This document shows, piece by piece, positions 51,326 through 52,902 of a DNA stretch of 52,902 bases. Position numbers and translations under genes: made by a program. The DNA lies in the NCBI GenBank assembly GCA_017483985.1, contig JAFUUB010000061.1:1-52902 (forward strand), given 5' to 3'. Within the stretch, counting starts at the first letter, position 1; each line of letters starts with the position of its first letter. The notes under the pieces were generated by a model, which was not told the DNA's origin, ran no database searches, and saw nothing but the letters and a program-made list of their open reading frames with translations. Source of the DNA: Bacteroidales bacterium (lineage in GTDB: Bacteria > Bacteroidota > Bacteroidia > Bacteroidales > UBA932).

Positions 51326-52902
51326 ATGTTCGAAGACAAGAAAAGAGTTTACCGCTTCGGTGGCAAGAAAGCCGAAGGAAACGGTAAGATGCGCGAGCTC
51401 CTGGGTGGAAAGGGAGCCAACCTTGCCGAAATGAATCTTTTGGGAATGCCGGTTCCGGCCGGATTCACCATCACCACCGAATGCTGCGCCGAGTATTATG
51501 CGCTGGGCGGTGGATACAGCAATGACCTCCGCAAAGATGTCGCCCAGGCCATGAAGGCCACCGAGGACATCATGGGCAAGAAGTTCGGCGATCCGAACGA
51601 CCCGCTCCTCGTCAGCTGCCGTTCCGGTGCCCGCAGCTCCATGCCGGGCATGATGGACACCATCCTCAACATCGGTCTTTGCTCCGCGACCATCCCGGGC
51701 ATGATCAAGAAGACGGGCAACCCGCGCTTCGTCTATGACGCCTACCGCCGCCTCATCATGATGTACTCCGACGTCGTCATGGAGAAGGCCGAAGGCATCG
51801 AACCGGCCGACGGCCAGGGCATCCGCCAGCAGCTCGACCGCATGATGCAGGAAGTCAAGGATGCGAAGGGCTACACCAGCGACACCGAACTGACCGCCGA
51901 CGAGCTCCGCGACCTCGCGGAAGCCTTCAAGGTCCGCATCAAGGAAGTCCTCGGCGTCGAATTCCCGGACAACGCGAAAGACCAGCTGTGGGGTTCCATC
52001 GGCGGCGTCTTCAAGTCCTGGAACGGCAAGCGTGCCATCGCCTACCGCCGCATCGAGAAGATTCCGGATGACTGGGGCACCGCCGTCAACGTGCAGGCCA
52101 TGGTCTTCGGCAACATGGGTGAGACCTCCGCGACCGGCGTCGCCTTCTCCCGCAACCCGGCCAACGGTGACAACAAGTTCTACGGCGAATGGCTCATCAA
52201 CGCCCAGGGCGAGGATGTCGTCGCCGGTATCCGCACCCCGAACCCGCTGAACGAAGCGACCAAGAGCGAGAAGAACAAGGACCTCGCTTCCCTCGAGAAG
52301 GCCATGCCGGCCGTCTACAAGGAGCTTGACGATATCCGCCTGCACCTGGAGAACCACTTTCACGACATGCAGGACATCGAATTCACCATCCAGGAAGGCA
52401 AGCTGTGGATGCTCCAGTGCCGTATCGGCAAGCGCACCGGCCTCGCCGCCCTGCAGATGGCGATGGACATGCTCGACGAGGGCATGATCGACGAGAAGAC
52501 CGCCGTCATGCGTGTGTCCCCGTCCCAGCTTGACGAAGTCCTCCACCCGATCCTCGACCCGGCTTCCGAGAAGAAGGCGAAGGTCATCGCCCAGGGTCTG
52601 CCCGCTTCCCCGGGCGGAGCCGTCGGCCAGGTGGTGTTCACGATCGACGAAGCGATGAAGCAGTTCGCCATGGGCAAGAAAGTCATCCTCGTCCGCGAGG
52701 AGACCTCGCCTGAAGACATCGAGGGCATGCGCGTCGCCGCCGGCATCCTCACCACCCGCGGAGGCATGACCTCCCACGCCGCGCTCGTAGCGCGCGGATG
52801 GGGCAAGTGCTGCATCGTGGGCTGCGAGTCCATGAAGATCGACCTCGCCCACAAGTGCGTGAACTTCGGCGAACTGAAGTTCAAGGAGGGCGACTGGATC
52901 TC
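51326..52902 (+). CDS. ppdK: Pyruvate, phosphate dikinase (3' end beyond window)
   Basis: PpdK interconverts pyruvate, ATP and phosphate with phosphoenolpyruvate, AMP and diphosphate, central to PPi-based glycolysis in anaerobes. The 525 codons present begin MFEDKKRVYRFGGKKAEGNG and include the ATP-grasp segments LLGGKGANLAEMNLLGMPVP, SCRSGARSSMPGMMDTILN and FSRNPANGDNKFYGEW. The phosphohistidine domain is also present with the catalytic histidine in GGMTSHAALVARG (His484). The PEP-binding C-terminal domain lies beyond the window. The reading frame is open to the last base. Confidence 0.97.
   Translation, partial: MFEDKKRVYRFGGKKAEGNGKMRELLGGKGANLAEMNLLGMPVPAGFTITTECCAEYYALGGGYSNDLRKDVAQAMKATEDIMGKKFGDPNDPLLVSCRSGARSSMPGMMDTILNIGLCSATIPGMIKKTGNPRFVYDAYRRLIMMYSDVVMEKAEGIEPADGQGIRQQLDRMMQEVKDAKGYTSDTELTADELRDLAEAFKVRIKEVLGVEFPDNAKDQLWGSIGGVFKSWNGKRAIAYRRIEKIPDDWGTAVNVQAMVFGNMGETSATGVAFSRNPANGDNKFYGEWLINAQGEDVVAGIRTPNPLNEATKSEKNKDLASLEKAMPAVYKELDDIRLHLENHFHDMQDIEFTIQEGKLWMLQCRIGKRTGLAALQMAMDMLDEGMIDEKTAVMRVSPSQLDEVLHPILDPASEKKAKVIAQGLPASPGGAVGQVVFTIDEAMKQFAMGKKVILVREETSPEDIEGMRVAAGILTTRGGMTSHAALVARGWGKCCIVGCESMKIDLAHKCVNFGELKFKEGDWI

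Overview
The window reads as a chromosomal segment of a GC-rich member of the order Bacteroidales, probably a gut or faecal lineage. The evidence is a SusC/SusD pair with a hybrid two-component regulator, fimbrillin-like and FISUMP-type lipoproteins, many type II signal peptides, and promoters of the Bacteroidota type (TTTG, about 20 bp, TAnnTTTG). Genus and species cannot be set from the sequence alone.

Layout. 1-9.7 kb: groESL (minus), then an alpha-2-macroglobulin lipoprotein gene overlapping pbpC. 9.8-11.5 kb: a 50-residue peptide gene with a fimbrillin-like lipoprotein. 11.6-12.3 kb: an RHH/PIN toxin-antitoxin pair. 12.3-19.5 kb (minus): Na/Pi transporter, TlpA-like lipoprotein and GH125 exo-mannosidase; upstream of them a beta-lactamase-fold/rubredoxin fusion, a C69 peptidase, a nitroreductase lipoprotein and a two-helix membrane protein. 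19.5-28.6 kb: an accessory island, clearly AT-rich from about 22.7 to 27.6 kb. It holds ParDE, a Phd-type antitoxin with a frameshifted toxin, YefM-YoeB, a phased palindrome array, decayed genes, and three copies of a 212-213 bp element built from two inverted-repeat pairs. Two of these element copies follow RHS C-terminal core remnants, and two run into a paralogous small-protein gene. 28.7-29.4 kb: rubrerythrin. 29.7-41.1 kb: a SusC-SusD-DUF3823-histidine phosphatase operon with a divergent hybrid two-component system, a candidate phytate/inositol-phosphate utilisation locus. 41.2 kb: tRNA-Val(UAC). 41.6-48.7 kb (minus): folC and a second, thioester-less alpha-2-macroglobulin protein carrying an internal SusC-like domain and VVGYG box. 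48.7 kb to the end: an AIR-synthase-like protein, a PIN-PhoH ATPase, and ppdK running off the edge.

Coupling. A2M-PbpC is the known periplasmic defence/peptidoglycan repair pairing. The SusCD phosphatase locus could feed released phosphate to the Na/Pi transporter in the same window. The island looks like a decaying RHS/toxin-antitoxin graveyard. At least five single-base indels, mostly in homopolymers, fall between 22.5 and 28.5 kb, while the long genes outside it are intact. The best candidate for something undescribed is the repeated cassette there: RHS tail remnant, double-dyad element, conserved small protein.
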